64,000 nt of DNA from the NCBI GenBank assembly GCA_937926175.1, contig CALANV010000014.1, forward strand, positions 60,663 to 124,662, in the 5' to 3' direction. The position numbers were made by a program, and so were the translations under genes. Positions 16,811 through 24,988 of this stretch are shown here, piece by piece. The stretch is from an uncultured Rhodospirillales bacterium (GTDB taxonomy: Bacteria > Pseudomonadota > Alphaproteobacteria > CACIAM-22H2). Below the pieces are notes generated by a model. That model was not told where the DNA came from. It ran no database searches and saw only the letters and a program-made list of their open reading frames with translations. Position 1 is the first letter of the stretch; each line of letters starts with the position of its first letter.

Positions 16811-17791
16811 TTACTCGTAGAAAGGCTTGATCGCAAAATTATGTGTCGCTTCGATGACGCGAACGGTTCCGGTCCGCGACCGCATGACGATCGAGTGCGT
16901 GGTCGCCCCGTCGCGCCAGCGCCGGACGCCGCGCAGCATGGTGCCATCCGTGACGCCGGTCGCCGCGAACATGACGTCGCCCTTGGCGAGGTCGGTCAGG
17001 CTGTACACGCGGCTCAGATCCGTGATGCCAAGGCGCGCGGCGCGCTGCTTCTCGTCATCGTTCCTGAAGATGAGCCGCCCCTGCATCTGCCCGCCGATGC
17101 AGCGCAGGGCCGCGGCCGCGAGCACGCCTTCCGGCGCGCCGCCGCTGCCCATGTAGATGTCGACGCCGCTGCCCGGTCGTGCCGTCGCGATCACGCCGCT
17201 GACGTCACCGTCCGAAATCAGCATGATGCGAGCGCCAGCCTCGCGCACCTTGGCGATCAGCTCCGCATGGCGCGGACGGTCGAGGATGCACACGACCAGG
17301 TCGGCGATATCGGTCTTCTTCGCTTTCGCAAGGTTCTGGAGATTCGTCTTCGGCGACGCATCGATGTCGATGACGCCGTCGGGCAGATCGCCGCCGACCG
17401 CGATCTTTTCCATATAGACGTCGGGTGCGTTGAGGAAACCGCCCTGTTCGGCCATTGCGATGACGGACAGCGCGTTGGGCCCGCCTTTGGCGGTAATCGT
17501 CGTGCCTTCCAGCGGATCGAGCGCGATATCGACACGCGGCCCAGTGCCGTTGCCGACCTTCTCGCCGATATAGAGCATCGGCGCTTCGTCACGCTCGCCC
17601 TCGCCGATGACAACGACGCCATCGATCGACAGCGAGTTCAGCGCCCGACGCATGGAGTCGACGGCGGCTTGGTCGGCCGCCTTCTCGTCGCCACGGCCCA
17701 TCAGGCGCGAAGCCGACAGTGCCGCCGCCTCGGTGACCCGGACGACCTCGAGTGCCAGGTTGCGATCCAGGACAAAACCTCCGTCGTTCAT
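16811..17791 (-). CDS. glpX: Class II fructose-1,6-bisphosphatase GlpX
   Basis: A 326-residue enzyme hydrolysing fructose-1,6-bisphosphate in gluconeogenesis. Family landmarks: GEGERDEAPMLYIGEKVG and the metal/phosphate motif ALDPLEGTT, then SDGDVSGVIATARPGSGVD and GSGGAPEGVLAAAALR. Length fits (about 320-335). Located between hom and recJ in the same direction; this order is common in Rhodospirillales-type genomes. Cytoplasmic. Confidence 0.96.
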   Translation of the reverse strand: MNDGGFVLDRNLALEVVRVTEAAALSASRLMGRGDEKAADQAAVDSMRRALNSLSIDGVVVIGEGERDEAPMLYIGEKVGNGTGPRVDIALDPLEGTTITAKGGPNALSVIAMAEQGGFLNAPDVYMEKIAVGGDLPDGVIDIDASPKTNLQNLAKAKKTDIADLVVCILDRPRHAELIAKVREAGARIMLISDGDVSGVIATARPGSGVDIYMGSGGAPEGVLAAAALRCIGGQMQGRLIFRNDDEKQRAARLGITDLSRVYSLTDLAKGDVMFAATGVTDGTMLRGVRRWRDGATTHSIVMRSRTGTVRVIEATHNFAIKPFYE

Positions 17792-17820
17792 TGTCGTTTT
17801 CTCCCCGTCACGAAGGGCTG

Positions 17821-19113
17821 TCAGAATTGTTCGATGCGAATCATGCGCGGCGGCTGCAGCACCGTTTCGAGCGCCGCGATGCGCGTCAGTGCCCGGTTCA
17901 TGGCCGCTTCCTCGGCCTCGTGCGTCGTGAGCACGACCGGCACCATCTCGCCGGGCTGCCGACCGCGCTGCAGCATCGCCTCGAGCGACACCTGCTCGTC
18001 GCGGAGCGCCGCCGTTACGTCGGCGATCACGCCGGGCCGATCCGTCACCATGAGGCGAACGTAATAGGCCCCGCGATGCCGTTCCATCGGCGAGACGGGT
18101 AGCGCCGAAAGTGCCGTCGCCGGCACACCGAAGGTATGGGCATAGCGTCCGGCGGCGATGTCCAGGATGTCGGCGGTAACGGCCGATGCCGTCGGGCCTG
18201 CGCCCGCGCCACGGCCTTCATACACCGTGCTGCCGACGAAGTTGCCTTCGATGACGACGGCGTTGAACACGTCCTCGACGTGCGCGATGGGCGAATCGAT
18301 CGGCACCATGCAGGGATGCACGCGCTGCTCGAGCCCGTGATCGGTCAGGCGCGCGATCCCGAACAGCTTGATCCGGTAGCCGAGTTCTTCGGCGTATTCC
18401 ATGTCCATCGCATCGACGTGCCGGATGCCCTCGATGTACACGCCGCTGAAATTGACCTCGGTGCCGAATGCGACGCCGGCGAGAATGGCAAGCTTGTGCG
18501 CCGCGTCGATCCCGTCGACGTCGAAGGACGGATCGGCTTCGGCATATCCGAGCCGCTGCGCCTCGGCAAGGACGTCGTCGAAGGATCGTCCCGTCTCGCG
18601 CATCACCGAGAGTATGTAATTGCACGTGCCGTTGAGAATGCCGTAGACGCGCGTGACGCGGTTGGCGGCAATGCCCTCGCGCAACGCCTTGATCACGGGA
18701 ATGCCGCCGGCGACCGCTGCCTCATAGGCAAGCGACACGCCGCGCGCCTCGGCGGCACGTGCCAGCGCCGTACCGTGGAGGGCGAGCAGCGCCTTGTTCG
18801 CCGTGACGACGTGCCGGCCGGTGGCGATCGCCGCCTCGACGGTCCTGCGCGCCGGCCCGTCGCCGCCGCCGATCAGCTCGACGATGATGTCGGCATCGGC
18901 CCGGCGGGCCATGTCGGCCGGATCGTCGAACCATGCAATGCCGTCGAGTGGAACGCCGCGGTCGCGCGTGCGGTCACGCGCGCTGACGGCAGTGACGATG
19001 ATCGGCCGACCGCAGCGCTTCTGCAGCAGTGGGCCGTTTTCGGTCAACAACTTGAGAACGCCGGTCCCGACCGTACCCAGACCGGCGATCGCGATCTTGA
19101 TCGGTGGTTTCAA
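17821..19113 (-). CDS. hom: Homoserine dehydrogenase
   Basis: A 430-residue NAD(P)-dependent enzyme converting aspartate semialdehyde to homoserine in threonine/methionine synthesis. It has the Rossmann motif IAGLGTVGTGVLKLL, the substrate region GGGDGP and TANKALLA, catalytic-domain motifs YEAAVAGGIPVIKALREG and ILNGTCNYILS, and a C-terminal ACT regulatory domain (about residues 345-430, VRLMVTDRPGVIADVTAALR). The proposed start is a TTG whose last two bases and following A form the stop of the upstream aminotransferase (TTGA). No ATG lies in a sensible position, so a coupled TTG start is likely. Confidence 0.94.
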   Translation of the reverse strand: MKPPIKIAIAGLGTVGTGVLKLLTENGPLLQKRCGRPIIVTAVSARDRTRDRGVPLDGIAWFDDPADMARRADADIIVELIGGGDGPARRTVEAAIATGRHVVTANKALLALHGTALARAAEARGVSLAYEAAVAGGIPVIKALREGIAANRVTRVYGILNGTCNYILSVMRETGRSFDDVLAEAQRLGYAEADPSFDVDGIDAAHKLAILAGVAFGTEVNFSGVYIEGIRHVDAMDMEYAEELGYRIKLFGIARLTDHGLEQRVHPCMVPIDSPIAHVEDVFNAVVIEGNFVGSTVYEGRGAGAGPTASAVTADILDIAAGRYAHTFGVPATALSALPVSPMERHRGAYYVRLMVTDRPGVIADVTAALRDEQVSLEAMLQRGRQPGEMVPVVLTTHEAEEAAMNRALTRIAALETVLQPPRMIRIEQF

Positions 19114-20354
19114 CTTGCAATCTTCTTGTTCGAAGTCGGCGTGGCACGCAACTGCGTCGGGGGATTCGGCAGTGCGTCGGCCTCGCCCAGAAAAGCCTTG
19201 ATGTTGCGCACCGCCTGGCGGATGCGCTGCACGTTCTCGACGAGCGCGAGACGGACATGTCCGTCGCCATACTCGCCGAAGCCAATGCCCGGCGACACCG
19301 CCACGTTGGCGCGCTCGAGCAGCAGCTTGGCGAACTCGAGCGAACCCAAATGCGCGAACCGTGGTGGAATCGGCGCCCAGGCGAACATCGACGCCGGCGG
19401 GCTCGGCACATGCCAGCCGGCCTGCGCGAGACCGCTGATCAGCACGTCGCGACGCTGGCGGTACATCTCGCGAAGCTCCCGCACGCAATCCTGCGGCCCG
19501 TTGAGGGCGGCCGCGGCGGCGACCTGAATCGGCGTGAACGCGCCGTAGTCGAGATAGGACTTGATGCGCGCCAGCGCCGCGATGAGCGTCTTGTTGCCGG
19601 CCGCGAAGCCGACGCGCCAGCCGGGCATCGAGTACGTCTTGCTCATCGAGGTGAACTCGATGGCGATCTCCTTGGCGCCCGGGACCTGAAGGATCGACGG
19701 TGGCGGCGTATCCGTGAAATAGATCTCCGCGTAGGCGAGGTCCGACAGGATCCAGATCTTGTGGTAACGGCAGAAATCGACGACCTCGGCATAGAAGTCG
19801 AGGTCGACGACCTGCGCCGTCGGATTCGACGGGAAATTGAGCACGAGCGCCAGCGGCGACGGCACGGAATGCTTCACCGCCCGCTTCAGGCCGGCGAAGA
19901 AATCGTGCCCCTCCCCGATCGGAATGTGCCGCAGCGCCGCGCCGGCCATGATGAAGCCGTAGGGATGGATCGGATAGCTCGGGTTCGGAACCAGGATGAT
20001 GTCGCCGGGACTGGTGATCGCCGCCGCCAGATTGGCGAGCCCTTCCTTGGAGCCGAGCGTCACGATCGTCTCGGTCTCGGGATCGAGATCGACGTTGAAC
20101 CGGCGCTTGTAGTAGGCCGCATGGGCCTTGCGCAGGCCGGGAATGCCCTTCGACATCGAATAACGGTGCGTGCGCGGATCGCGCACCGTTTCGATCAGCT
20201 TGTCGACGATGTGCTGCGGCGTCGCCGTGTCCGGGTTGCCCATGCCGAGGTCGATGATGTCGCGGCCGGCCGCCCGCGCGCGCGCCTTCATCGTGTTGAC
20301 CTCGGCAAACACGTAGGGCGGCAGACGGCGGATGCGATAGAACTCGTTGTCCAT
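19110..20354 (-). CDS. Class I/II PLP aminotransferase, LL-diaminopimelate aminotransferase/AlaC-like
   Basis: A 414-residue fold-type I aminotransferase. Features: NPDTATPQHIVDKL, VPNPSYPIHPYG, LNFPSNPTAQ, DLAYAEIYF and the PLP lysine in SMSKTYSMPGWRVGF. Proteins of this subgroup are annotated as LL-diaminopimelate aminotransferase or alanine aminotransferase AlaC; sequence alone does not separate them. Placement directly upstream of hom, with a 4-nt TTGA overlap, suggests a role in aspartate-family or alanine metabolism. The ATG at 20354 is preferred over an in-frame GTG at 20363. It heads the hom-glpX-recJ operon. Confidence 0.9.
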   Translation of the reverse strand: MDNEFYRIRRLPPYVFAEVNTMKARARAAGRDIIDLGMGNPDTATPQHIVDKLIETVRDPRTHRYSMSKGIPGLRKAHAAYYKRRFNVDLDPETETIVTLGSKEGLANLAAAITSPGDIILVPNPSYPIHPYGFIMAGAALRHIPIGEGHDFFAGLKRAVKHSVPSPLALVLNFPSNPTAQVVDLDFYAEVVDFCRYHKIWILSDLAYAEIYFTDTPPPSILQVPGAKEIAIEFTSMSKTYSMPGWRVGFAAGNKTLIAALARIKSYLDYGAFTPIQVAAAAALNGPQDCVRELREMYRQRRDVLISGLAQAGWHVPSPPASMFAWAPIPPRFAHLGSLEFAKLLLERANVAVSPGIGFGEYGDGHVRLALVENVQRIRQAVRNIKAFLGEADALPNPPTQLRATPTSNKKIAS

Positions 20355-20385
20355 TCGGCTCACGCGCTAAGATCTTGGTCGAGGC

Positions 20386-20404
20386 CGCTCGGATTGTCCG
20401 AGCG
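20386..20404. other. 8-bp inverted repeat in the operon leader
   Basis: CGCTCGGA and TCCGAGCG flank a 3-nt loop, between the lipoprotein gene and the aminotransferase operon, both on the minus strand. There is no T-tract, so it could be a weak terminator of the upstream gene, a leader structure of the operon, or a protein site. Confidence 0.3.
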
Positions 20405-20432
20405 GATTACGAAGTATCTAAATCGGCGGCCT

Positions 20433-21116
20433 CTAATAATCGACAAAAATCTCGACCGCCCGCTCTGCCGGCTGGCCTGCGGCCTCATGCTGAACGATAC
20501 GGTTTGCCGGGACGCCGAGATCGATCAAGGCACGGGTCACCTGCCCACGAGCCTCGGCGCTGGCGCCGACCAGCCGTGCCCGGCCGCCGGTTTGAAGCGC
20601 CATCCGCGCCGCGTCCTCGAGCACCTTGCGGCTGAACGGGGCAAGATCGCCCAGATCGCCCTGTACGACCACGCTGCCCATGAAGGCGCTGGAGGGCACG
20701 TCGGGTCGCGGGACGACGGCCTGCTGTTGGGCCGCCGCTTCGCCGTCCGGCGGTGCCGATGCCGCCGCAGGTGGCGTCGGCGTACGCGCCTGGGGACGGG
20801 GTCGTGCCGCCTGGCGCGGCGGCGGCTCGCGCAGAATCGGCGCGCGGCGTAGCACCTCATCGGCCTGCCGGGCGGTCTCGCGATCGGTCATCAGGGCGGC
20901 AAGTTCCGCCCGCCGCTCCATGGGCGGCGCGACCTGGGGACGTGGCGGCACCGTCGCCAGGTTGGGAAACGGGCGGCCCTCGGCCGGCGGCGGTTCGATA
21001 TCCGGTCCGCACGCCTCGAGCAACCCGGCCACAAGCATGAGGCCGATCACGGCCCGCGCCCTGCGCCGATTCGAAAAATCCCAGCCAAAGGATTGATTCG
21101 ACGACGTTTGTTCCAT
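20433..21116 (-). CDS. Proline-rich lipoprotein with OmpA-like C-terminus
   Basis: A 227-residue predicted exported protein. The hydrophobic segment VIGLMLVAGLLEAC ends in a lipobox-like LEAC, preceded by a long polar N-terminus, so a lipoprotein is likely. Residues about 40-145 are Pro/Ala/Arg-rich and probably disordered. The C-terminal 80 residues (FSRKVLEDAARMALQTGG, LVGASAEARGQVTRALIDLG) resemble a degenerate OmpA/peptidoglycan-associated fold. It might link envelope layers, but no partner is identifiable. Divergent from phaC across a shared upstream region. Confidence 0.65.
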   Translation of the reverse strand: MEQTSSNQSFGWDFSNRRRARAVIGLMLVAGLLEACGPDIEPPPAEGRPFPNLATVPPRPQVAPPMERRAELAALMTDRETARQADEVLRRAPILREPPPRQAARPRPQARTPTPPAAASAPPDGEAAAQQQAVVPRPDVPSSAFMGSVVVQGDLGDLAPFSRKVLEDAARMALQTGGRARLVGASAEARGQVTRALIDLGVPANRIVQHEAAGQPAERAVEIFVDY

Positions 21117-21260
21117 ATCTACGAAGAAGCCTATGGGACTATCGTATAGTACGCGGGCCGGCGTCGTGCAGCCGATTCGACGGCGTCTTTTGGTTGGCTG
21201 GCCGGACCTGGATTCCTCCTCGGACCGGTTGGAATCGGGACAAGCTCACGGGTCGATCCA

Positions 21261-23057
21261 ATGGCCGACAAATCTGACAATGACATCAAGTTTCCGGATC
21301 CGGTCGAGATGTCCCGGATGATGGGCAAGATCGCCAAGCAAAGCCAGCGTTTGGTGACCGAATTCCTGGCGAAGCAGAGCGGCGCCCCCGGCCTCGGCAT
21401 GGCGGACCCTCTCAATGTCGGCCAGGCATTCCTCGACATGACGGCGCGCCTGATGGCCAACCCGTCCAAGCTGATCGAGGCGCAGCTGTCGCTGTGGAAG
21501 GACTACATGGCGCTGTGGCAGTCGACGACCCGGCGCATGCTCGGCGAGCCGGCGGAACCGGTAATCAAGCCCGCCCCTGACGATCGCCGGTTCAAGGACG
21601 CGCTCTGGGACGAGAGCTACATCTTCGACTTCATCAAGCAATCCTATCTGTTGACCGCGCGCTGGATACAGTCGACGGTCCGGCAGGTCGAAGGGCTCGA
21701 CGACAAGACCGCGAAGAAGGTCGATTTCTATACGCGCCAGTTCGTCGATGCGATGGCGCCGAGCAACTTCGCGCTGACCAATCCCGAGGTCATCCGCGCC
21801 ACGATCGAGACGGGCGGCGAGAACCTGATCAAGGGGTTGTCGAACCTGCTCAGCGACCTGGAGCGCGGCAAGGGTCAGCTCGCCATCAAGATGACCGACA
21901 TGGAGGCGTTCAAGGTCGGCGAGAACATCGCCGTGACGCCCGGCAAGGTCATCTACCAGAACGACCTGATGCAGCTGATCCAGTACGCGCCGACGACCGA
22001 GAAAGTGCTGCGGCGGCCGCTACTGATCATTCCGCCGTGGATCAACAAGTTCTACATCCTGGACCTCCGCGAGAAGAACTCGTTCGTCAAATGGGCCGTC
22101 GGTCAGGGCCATACCGTCTTCGTCATCTCGTGGGTGAATCCGGACGAGAAGCTCGCGGACAAGGGCTTCGACGACTATATGACCGAGGGGCCGCTCGCGG
22201 CACTCGATGCGATCGAGCAGGCGACCGGCGAGCGCGAGGTGAACGTGATCGGCTACTGCCTGGGTGGCACGCTGCTCGCCTGCACGCTCGCCTACATGGC
22301 CGCGAAAGGCGATGACCGCATCAAGTCCGCGACCTTCTTCGCCACCATGGTCGACTTCGCCGAGGCGGGCGAGCTGTCGGTTTTCATCGACGAGGAACAG
22401 CTCGCCGCGCTCGAGGAGCGAATGGAAAAGAAGGGCTATCTCGAAGCGCGTGCCATGGCGACGACGTTCAATATGCTGCGCGCCAACGACCTGATCTGGT
22501 CGTTCGTCATAAACAACTACCTGCTCGGCAAGGATCCGTTCCCGTTCGACCTCTTGTACTGGAACGCCGATTCGACGCGCATGCCGGCGGCGATGCACAG
22601 CTTCTATCTCCGGAAGATGTACCAGGAGAACAAGCTGTCGGCGGGCGAGATCGAGCTACTCGGCACCCGGATCGATCTGACGCGGATCAAGCAGCCGACG
22701 TTCATTCTGGCGACGCGCGAGGACCACATCGCGCCATGGAAATCGGTGTACGTGGCGACGCAGCTCTACAAGGGGCCCGTGAAGTTCGTGCTCGCCGCCT
22801 CAGGCCATATCGCCGGCGTGGTCAATCCGCCCGCGGCCGGCAAGTACTCGCACTGGACGAACGACCGCAATCCGCCGACGCCGGAGGAATGGCTCAAAGG
22901 CGCGACCCAGCACCCCGGCTCGTGGTGGCCGACCTGGGACGCCTGGGTCAAGCAATACGGCGGCGGCGAAGTGCCCGCGCGCATCCCCGGCGACGGCAAG
23001 CTCAAGCCGATCGAGGACGCGCCCGGCTCATACGTGAAGGTCAAGGCCGAGGACTGA
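21261..23057 (+). CDS. phaC: Class I poly(3-hydroxyalkanoate) synthase PhaC
   Basis: A 598-residue alpha/beta hydrolase-like polymerase that joins (R)-3-hydroxyacyl-CoA units into PHA granules. The lipase-box-like motif GYCLGG holds catalytic Cys333; the catalytic Asp is in ATREDHIAPW and the His in ASGHIAGVVNPP. The N-terminal PhaC domain (about 60-230) and a length near 600 indicate class I, which needs no PhaE/PhaR partner subunit. No phasin, phaA or phaB is next to it, so it is monocistronic here. Confidence 0.96.
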   Translation: MADKSDNDIKFPDPVEMSRMMGKIAKQSQRLVTEFLAKQSGAPGLGMADPLNVGQAFLDMTARLMANPSKLIEAQLSLWKDYMALWQSTTRRMLGEPAEPVIKPAPDDRRFKDALWDESYIFDFIKQSYLLTARWIQSTVRQVEGLDDKTAKKVDFYTRQFVDAMAPSNFALTNPEVIRATIETGGENLIKGLSNLLSDLERGKGQLAIKMTDMEAFKVGENIAVTPGKVIYQNDLMQLIQYAPTTEKVLRRPLLIIPPWINKFYILDLREKNSFVKWAVGQGHTVFVISWVNPDEKLADKGFDDYMTEGPLAALDAIEQATGEREVNVIGYCLGGTLLACTLAYMAAKGDDRIKSATFFATMVDFAEAGELSVFIDEEQLAALEERMEKKGYLEARAMATTFNMLRANDLIWSFVINNYLLGKDPFPFDLLYWNADSTRMPAAMHSFYLRKMYQENKLSAGEIELLGTRIDLTRIKQPTFILATREDHIAPWKSVYVATQLYKGPVKFVLAASGHIAGVVNPPAAGKYSHWTNDRNPPTPEEWLKGATQHPGSWWPTWDAWVKQYGGGEVPARIPGDGKLKPIEDAPGSYVKVKAED

Positions 23058-23066
23058 ACCAGCGCC

Positions 23067-23336
23067 TCACCGCCGCCAGAACGGCTTCGCCGTCTCGCGT
23101 GCGACGTCGAACCGGGTCAATCCGATGTCCCGCAGCAACCGATCGTCGATCATGCTGAGGTCGCGCCGTGCCCGGGCGCGTTCCTGCCAGTCCATCATGG
23201 TGTCGGCGGCGGCGATGGCGCCGTTCATCAGCAAGCTGCCCGTGCGCTGCACGGCACCGGCGATCGCGCGCGGAATGGCATGACTTCTCTCGTGCCGCCG
23301 ACCGAGCGGCATATGCGTTCCCGGAAATATCCACAT
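23067..23336 (-). CDS. DUF1127 (YjiS-like) protein
   Basis: An 89-residue basic protein whose C-terminal 45 residues form the DUF1127 domain: RARRDLSMIDDRLLRDIGLT followed by RFDVARE. The ATG at 23336 is preceded by CAGGAG. DUF1127 proteins bind RNA or influence phosphate and carbon metabolism in some alphaproteobacteria; no specific role can be assigned here. It converges on phaC with a 9-nt gap. Confidence 0.8.
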   Translation of the reverse strand: MWIFPGTHMPLGRRHERSHAIPRAIAGAVQRTGSLLMNGAIAAADTMMDWQERARARRDLSMIDDRLLRDIGLTRFDVARETAKPFWRR

Positions 23337-23572
23337 GCCAAGCTCCTGCGTTCTGTGCCATCCGGTCGCTTGAGGATGGATGACCGATGATGCATGGCAT
23401 ACGTCATAGACTGCCATGCGCAACGGCGCTGTGATCCCGGTCACCGCTTGCGCGATCTTCCAGCCGGTCCGGACGAGCGGGTCGATCCGCGCAAGGGATA
23501 GCCAAGCTCGGGGCCTCCGTGCCACGCATGAGACGTCCCCGACACGACCAGTAGCCGGCGGGGCGCCTATCT

Positions 23573-24118
23573 TCAAGCCCGCATCGCTTGCATGTGACGC
23601 TGCCTGGCAGCTTGGGGGAAAAGGACTTCCATGCGTGTCAGGAGGAGATGAACGCCCGCAAGGGCAACGGTCCACACGCCGTTCAGAACCGCAATGCCGC
23701 CGATGATCTCCGCACTGAAGGCGGCCATGTCGCCTGTGGCAACGGCGGTGAGAATAAGTCCTCCCTGATAGGTTCCAAACGCCGCGGCAAATCCGGCGGC
23801 ATATTTAGTAACTCCATCGTATCGCGATGAAAGACGCGTCAGAGCCGCGGCGCTGCAGAGCGTCGCTGCCAAGACCGCTACCCCCATGACAAGTCCCCAG
23901 GCAATCGAGTCCGCTGCGATCGGGTAGCCTAGAAAACCGAAGCCAACCGCCTGATTGGCGAACCAGACAGCCGCCACCGTGCCAAGTGCCTGCCGCAGCG
24001 GCATTGTCATCGTCGTGATTACGGCGAACGCGGCGAACGGTGTGACGCAAGCGAAGACGAGGCTGCTGGCAGCGCTCGAAAGAACAAGAAGTGGGCCCCA
24101 AAGCTTATTGGCGGACAT
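23573..24118 (-). CDS. Polytopic membrane protein in the cobalamin-riboswitch operon
   Basis: A 181-residue membrane protein with about five or six hydrophobic segments (LLVLSSAASSLVFACVTPFA, ALGTVAAVWFANQAVGFGFL, AWGLVMGVAVLAATLCSAAA, GGIAVLNGVWTVALAGVHLL). The ATG at 24118 has an AGAGGAGACG ribosome-binding site. It is the third gene after the cobalamin riboswitch, behind btuB and tonB, with a short gap. That context suggests a role in B12 or corrinoid precursor uptake, possibly inner-membrane. No BtuC/BtuD/BtuF is nearby. Family not recognised. Confidence 0.65.
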   Translation of the reverse strand: MSANKLWGPLLVLSSAASSLVFACVTPFAAFAVITTMTMPLRQALGTVAAVWFANQAVGFGFLGYPIAADSIAWGLVMGVAVLAATLCSAAALTRLSSRYDGVTKYAAGFAAAFGTYQGGLILTAVATGDMAAFSAEIIGGIAVLNGVWTVALAGVHLLLTRMEVLFPQAARQRHMQAMRA

Positions 24119-24163
24119 TGTCGTCTCCTCTGTCAAAATTGCGCGTTTCGAATTCAAAGACAT

Positions 24164-24943
24164 TCATGGATATCCATGGCGGCTGATTGCACTACCCCCG
24201 TCGTCGGCTTCATCGGACTGTGTCCGATCATGCAGGCGGAACACGATTGGAATTTCGACCACCATTGACCCACTGGCGCGAAAACGCCATTGCCAGACCG
24301 CTTCACGAGCCGCCGCGTCAAGCTGGCTGTCCCCACTACTCTCGACAACCCGGACCTGACGTGGCACGCCGTCGTCAAGCACCGCATGGAGAAGAACGCG
24401 CCCTTCGCTGCCGCGTCGCCGGGCTGCCGCTGGATAGACAGGCGCCACCCGATGGAGCACGCTCCAGGTACTGACGGCTTCGCCGCCGGATGTTCCTGCT
24501 TCGATGGCAAGCGGCGCCGCCTCTGGACGTTTCTCCTCGCCATTGGTTGCGGCAGTCGCCTGAATTTCGCCGGCGGCAGACATCGCGTCGAGATGAGCGT
24601 GATCTTCTTGCAGACCGGATCCAACCGATGGTGTCGGTTCGGATCGCACACTTGAAAGCTGCCGACGTACATCTTCCCGACTCGATCTCGCCCCCCCGGC
24701 GGCGACAGCAGGACGCGGTGGCATCGGCGCCGGCAGCCGCGTCTCAGGCATGATTGGTCGTGCCGCTGCCGTGGTCGCTTCGCCCTGACCATGGGATGGA
24801 GATGAGCTGGTCTCATCGATCCACAACAACTCGATCGCCATGGTCCCGGTCCGGTCCGCCGCCGACATATGTTCCGGTAGAAACCAGAGTGCGGCCAAAG
24901 GCGCAGCATGAAGCGACGCGGAAAGAGCGACGGCCAATCGCAT
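24164..24943 (-). CDS. tonB: TonB-family energy transducer
   Basis: A 259-residue TonB-like protein. One N-terminal membrane anchor (MRLAVALSASLHAAPLAALW), a periplasmic linker with Pro/Glu/Ala-rich stretches, and a C-terminal TonB domain (VAPVYPAAARRRGSEGRVLL, then VVESSGDSQLDAAAREAVW). ATG 24943 has a GGAGG site upstream and is better than an earlier in-frame start at 24973. It transmits proton-motive force to outer-membrane receptors. Located directly after btuB, it is probably dedicated to the B12 receptor. No exbB/exbD here, so those come from elsewhere. Confidence 0.85.
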   Translation of the reverse strand: MRLAVALSASLHAAPLAALWFLPEHMSAADRTGTMAIELLWIDETSSSPSHGQGEATTAAARPIMPETRLPAPMPPRPAVAAGGARSSREDVRRQLSSVRSEPTPSVGSGLQEDHAHLDAMSAAGEIQATAATNGEEKRPEAAPLAIEAGTSGGEAVSTWSVLHRVAPVYPAAARRRGSEGRVLLHAVLDDGVPRQVRVVESSGDSQLDAAAREAVWQWRFRASGSMVVEIPIVFRLHDRTQSDEADDGGSAISRHGYP

Positions 24944-24988
24944 GGTGCCTCCAGGGTCTGATACCGACCCCACGACGACACCCTTGGC

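Noticed and set aside
15718..20852. Long plus-strand open frames antisense to recJ, glpX, hom and the aminotransferase
   Set aside because: Composition is Arg/Asp/His-rich without domains, and each is a codon-bias shadow of a convincing minus-strand gene.
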